Assembly: GCA_034190875.2 (NCBI GenBank)
Contig: CM067358.1
Location: 57,055,613-57,119,612, forward strand
Direction: 5' to 3'
Length of the DNA: 64,000 bases
From: Urechis unicinctus
Lineage: Eukaryota > Annelida > Polychaeta > Xenopneusta > Urechidae
Positions 59,999-64,000 of this stretch are shown one piece after another (within the stretch, counting starts at the first letter, position 1; each line of letters starts with the position of its first letter). Under the pieces are notes generated by a model, which was not told where the DNA came from, did no database searches, and was given only the letters and a program-made list of their open reading frames with translations. The translations under genes were made by a program, and so were the position numbers.

Positions 59999-62900
59999 TT
60001 ATTTATATATGGATTTGTCTCTAGATACCGTCAGTGTGTTTCTCAAAGCCACTTTGAATCAAGTCTGAAAAGCAATAAAATAAACGATGTTGTCAGTCTG
60101 CAATAAGTGGACTGGCAGCAAGTCGTGATAATATGGAAACTGTATGCTGTACGTGACTGTGTAGCTCAAGCAATGTCAAAACTGAGACATAAGGTGGTCT
60201 GCTGGGGATAAGAAAAGACAATGTAACGCAAATTGAGCAGACAGGCTGAATGTGACCAGTCAATTATTTGCTCCTGTTGGATAATTTGAAAGACAATGAT
60301 GGAGCGAAGATATTTCCATATTGCATGTGCAAAGTGATACGTCATTATCTTAATCCTCATTTAACGATTTTTGAAATATTCTGTTGTATGTATGATATTT
60401 GGTGAATTAGCAGAGAGACTTCAGATATTCCCACAGCTATATATGTGTATACGGTAAGGTTAGCCACTGCACTTTCTTATTCACTTGTGAATCGTAACGA
60501 GGTGACTGTACTAAGAATAAATTAATCTTTCAAATTATAGAATTCGGCTTAACAACTCGGCAGTCATTGTGTGATGGCTTTATATAATACAGCAATTAAG
60601 ATACACTACAACTCTGTCTTAGTGATATCAACAGGTGGTTGAATTTTGAGGGTCTCGTCAACGAGAGAATAACTCAGCGTCAGATGAGTGTATATGGCAA
60701 TATGGCTATTGTGGTAGTAGAAAGGCTAGCAAGTCATTACTTTTCGTAATCTTGTATTGAACAAGTGAAGTGGACCATCCTTTTTATAATAATAGCGTTT
60801 GATAGAACTGGACGTCGGTTTTACTTGGCAACTATCACCGCTATTACTTACGTTCCACAGAAGAACCCTAACATTTTGAGAAATCATGCATATGAGAACA
60901 AAATAATACACAACATAAATGAATCACCAAACAGGTTGAAAAAAATACGACGAAGTTTTGACAACCGCTCAGGTTGTGAAAATGAGTCGCAAATGCTGTT
61001 CAACCACGAGAAATATTGCTTTAAGAAGAAGGGAACTTGTTCCTATACTGAACGAAAAACAGTTTGTCTGTCACACTCTTTAATATTAAAATTAATAGCA
61101 TTGTTAATATCATTGGACCATCTGTAAAGTGCTCACTTTATGTTGATAGCTAATTAATGTGCCAATCAAATATGCAAACCATTGAACGGTGATTCTATAT
61201 CAGCCTGAATATCATTAAAAATGGGCTGATCAAAACAGTATACATGCATTGCAGTAGAGATAGACGATTTTATTTTCATTCAGTCCGTACTCTCTGACCA
61301 AGTTTGGTGACGTAATGTTTGAACACATTTTTTCTTTACCCCTCACTTCTGATCTCCATAAAAATGTGTTAAAGCTTTGAGTTTGCTAAAACTTGTTTCA
61401 AATTTAAACTGGAAAGCCGCTAAACAAGTCTTTCATACGATCCATTTCTGTGTATAGTGTGTATGTTTACTGGCCTGCACGATCTTGTTATATATAACAT
61501 TGAAGATGGTCCAAACTCAGTCTTTGAGGCTCTGTCTCGGAACATTTAGAACCACACTTATCTCTACACGGTTTCATTTTAAGTCAGACGGCAGCGGTAT
61601 GTGACCCGATATGCCATTATACGAAAAATCTAATGCCGAAAATCCAATATGTTTTATCATGTTCCATCCTAATTCATTCATACCGTATGCAAAATCTTAG
61701 TATGATATGCATATCTAGAATGTCCGTGATATGCAAATGATTTCATCGAGATAGCTGAACGAATGCCACTCCGTGGCAAAGGCAGATTCCGGATATTGAC
61801 ACATCTCTTCAAAAATACAATAAAAGCGTTACTGAACCAACCCTCTTCTTGAGTCCATTTTGGAAATTGACTCTGCACATCAATGGCTACAAAGAAGAAG
61901 AGGATGTAGGAAAAGCAGCTGTTGTGAGACTGGATGGCATGTTGTGCGTTTACAGATAGTCCGTTCATCAAATCAATAACTGATAATCATGAAGTTGAAT
62001 ATATCAACCAAAGAAGCATTCTGATGCAGCGAAGCAATAATCAAGCAGCTGTGCCCACATTTATACGTAATCTTGCATATATATGCAACACCATGAGTTC
62101 AATTTCAGACTATATATTGCTGACTGATTAGCAACCAATTCCCAGCATACTAATTCTTTGGATCAGCGTGATGTGCTGAGCAAGTAACAAAACAAGGTGT
62201 ACAACAAACCGCTTATTACCTTTTTATGATGACGCTGTAATGCACTTACCGCCGGTATGACGCGTTTTCACTCATATCTGCTATGATATTAGGGTAGTAG
62301 AAAATCAGCCACCTTCTCATGTATCATTGTCCACGGAACATTGCATAGTCTGGCAACATTACCATGTAAGCATGCATGATTGGAGCATAATGTCTACCAG
62401 TACAGGGTCAGTTGGGGCGTCGCGTCGCAGTATTCTTCTTTCCTCTAAATCATTATGATTGTACTTAAGCTGTTGATACATGGCTAAACGTCTCTGATAA
62501 TGGTCTCATGCTTAGTGGTACATTGCCCATTGTACCTATTTGACCCGCTATGTCAGGTACATAAAGAATCTTTTCCCCTTCTATGCGACACCCAGCGTGA
62601 GATATTATGTAGGATATAAGGTCTCATTTTCTATTTCCTTTGTTGACTAACAATGTTATGCATCCATCCCTTAGGAAGGCCATTTTCATTTAAATTGTCT
62701 TCTTAATATCTACCAGTTTGATGCTTCGTTGGCAATAAAGATGGGCATTCTATGAAATATCATGGCATGTTATGCTACATGGTCATATGTGATAAGCTGT
62801 CATGCCAGCAATCCTATGTAATCAAACGGGAAAATGCATTGACGCTTTCATACTATGTAGCTTTGTAAGATCTGCGCTTATCCGATAGTATTACAGCATT

Positions 62901-64000
62901 GGTGTAATATCGTTACTACCTAGACAACCCTACAAAATTCATTGACTCAATGCTTTCTTTTGACATGTAGTTGAACTAACCATTGCAATCGATATTCACA
63001 CAACATTAACTGTCGCTCTATTTTGTTAAAGAATATGTATTGCAAATTTAATCCATGTTTATATCAGCTCCAATCGCCATTTTATCGATGGATGCCATTG
63101 ATAGTTCGCCCTTCCCTTTTAGGTAATTCACGGAAACGGAATCTGTTCTATGCCATGAAACTAGAACAGGCTTCGTCACCTTGTCTTCCAGCATTTTCAA
63201 TAATGAGCTGCATTAACATAGTGGGTCTGTGGTATGTTGAAATAGCTTACAGGTATACAAAACATTGAATAGATTAGATAACGTCAATGGTCTTTTTTAG
63301 GTTTGCGGTTATGGAATAATTAGGATATGAGAGAAAAAAACAGACATTTCATCTATAATGTTTGCAAAGATGGCCTATACACCTCAACTGTATGTGACTT
63401 TCGCAAGCCGAACAAACTCAAATGTGTTGGGTTGCTTTAGTGTTCACTCGATAGGATCTGTTCAACGCATCGCTTGTTATTTCTGTGTACGTTCATTGAC
63501 ACCAGGACAGGGCAATTGTTCGGTCTTGCAACCAATAACTTCTCATGGTAATTATCTACACCTTTTCATGAATTTACAGTTGCTAATGATTTATGACTAA
63601 TTTTAAATCATACTCAAGTAATGAGGCCCTCAGAAACTTTGTCAGGACAACGAATACACCTTCTGACATGTTGGTTGAATCAATGGCTTTCATTACCAAT
63701 ATCAGTAAATTTTTCGTCATTCACTAATAGCATTTTACATTTACTGTGCCCACCAAAGCTATGTGTGACCATGTGCCAACTATATTATGTTCCCCTCAGA
63801 GAGGCACAGGTTCGCACCAAAGCAAACCATTATGTATTTGTATCGACAGGAATGAGAAGTAATTGAGGAACACATGTTCAATTTTACAATATACTTGCTA
63901 GGATGTATCATTGCATATTACCTTCATGTGCGACACGTTGTTATGCCAACACTGCGAACAGCTGATGGGACTATGCACTGGCGAGTTTATACGATATATC
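59994..64000. other. non-coding to window end, no gene seen
   Basis: Apart from the duplicate segment at 60,550-60,770 I see no repeats of note, no RNA gene and no exon with both splice context and family similarity. Open frames of 60-120 codons (for example 60,765-61,127 +) have no recognised domain. Confidence 0.45.

Overview
ORGANISM AND OVERALL CHARACTER. This is nuclear genomic DNA of an animal. Genes are split into short phase-consistent exons with GT-AG introns, intergenic DNA is AT-rich, and there are many micro- and minisatellites and decayed transposons. Protein similarity (recalled, not searched) fits a non-vertebrate bilaterian, possibly a mollusc or other lophotrochozoan, but the sequence alone does not fix the taxon. 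LAYOUT. (1) 1.9-5.8 kb, + strand: complete eight-exon farnesyl diphosphate synthase (355 aa). (2) 9.8-22.8 kb, - strand: complete 17-exon mitochondrial short-chain acyl-CoA synthetase of the ACSS3 type (702 aa), with a 6.5-kb first intron full of repeats and one GC-AG intron. (3) 22.8-23.2 kb: a 458-bp divergent promoter shared by ACSS3 and the next gene, with a near-perfect heat-shock element, an inverted CCAAT box and a TATA box on the FKBP side. (4) 23.2-31.4 kb, + strand: FKBP4/FKBP5-type (FKBP52-like) Hsp90 co-chaperone with two FKBP domains and TPRs. It has two mutually exclusive candidate last exons, and a displaced partial copy of its TPR exon lies downstream. (5) 34.1-35.9 kb, - strand: two-exon C2H2 zinc-finger regulator with three N-terminal fingers and an Ikaros/Hunchback-like C-terminal finger pair. 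(6) 39.8-41.2 kb: wreck of a non-LTR retrotransposon, into which a 59-bp inverted-repeat element has inserted with a 9-bp target duplication; a sister copy sits at 16.9 kb. (7) 41.5-44.5 kb: a decayed Ginger-like DNA transposon (retroviral-type DD35E integrase plus OTU protease) with palindrome-rich terminal inverted repeats. A paralogous empty site is visible at 53.14 kb. (8) 41.4-53.9 kb: a mosaic of diverged repeated modules and two minisatellites, with no convincing gene. (9) 53.9-64 kb: TA/TC/GA microsatellites, a 30-bp tandem repeat and duplicated non-coding segments, with no convincing gene. HOW IT FITS. The four genes belong to different pathways: isoprenoid/sterol precursor synthesis, mitochondrial propionate activation, Hsp90 co-chaperone function and transcription control. 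The only functional coupling visible is the divergent ACSS3/FKBP promoter. FDPS and ACSS3 converge on each other, as do FKBP and the zinc-finger gene. All exon models were made by eye from reading frames, splice consensus and recalled family similarity; transcripts were not available.
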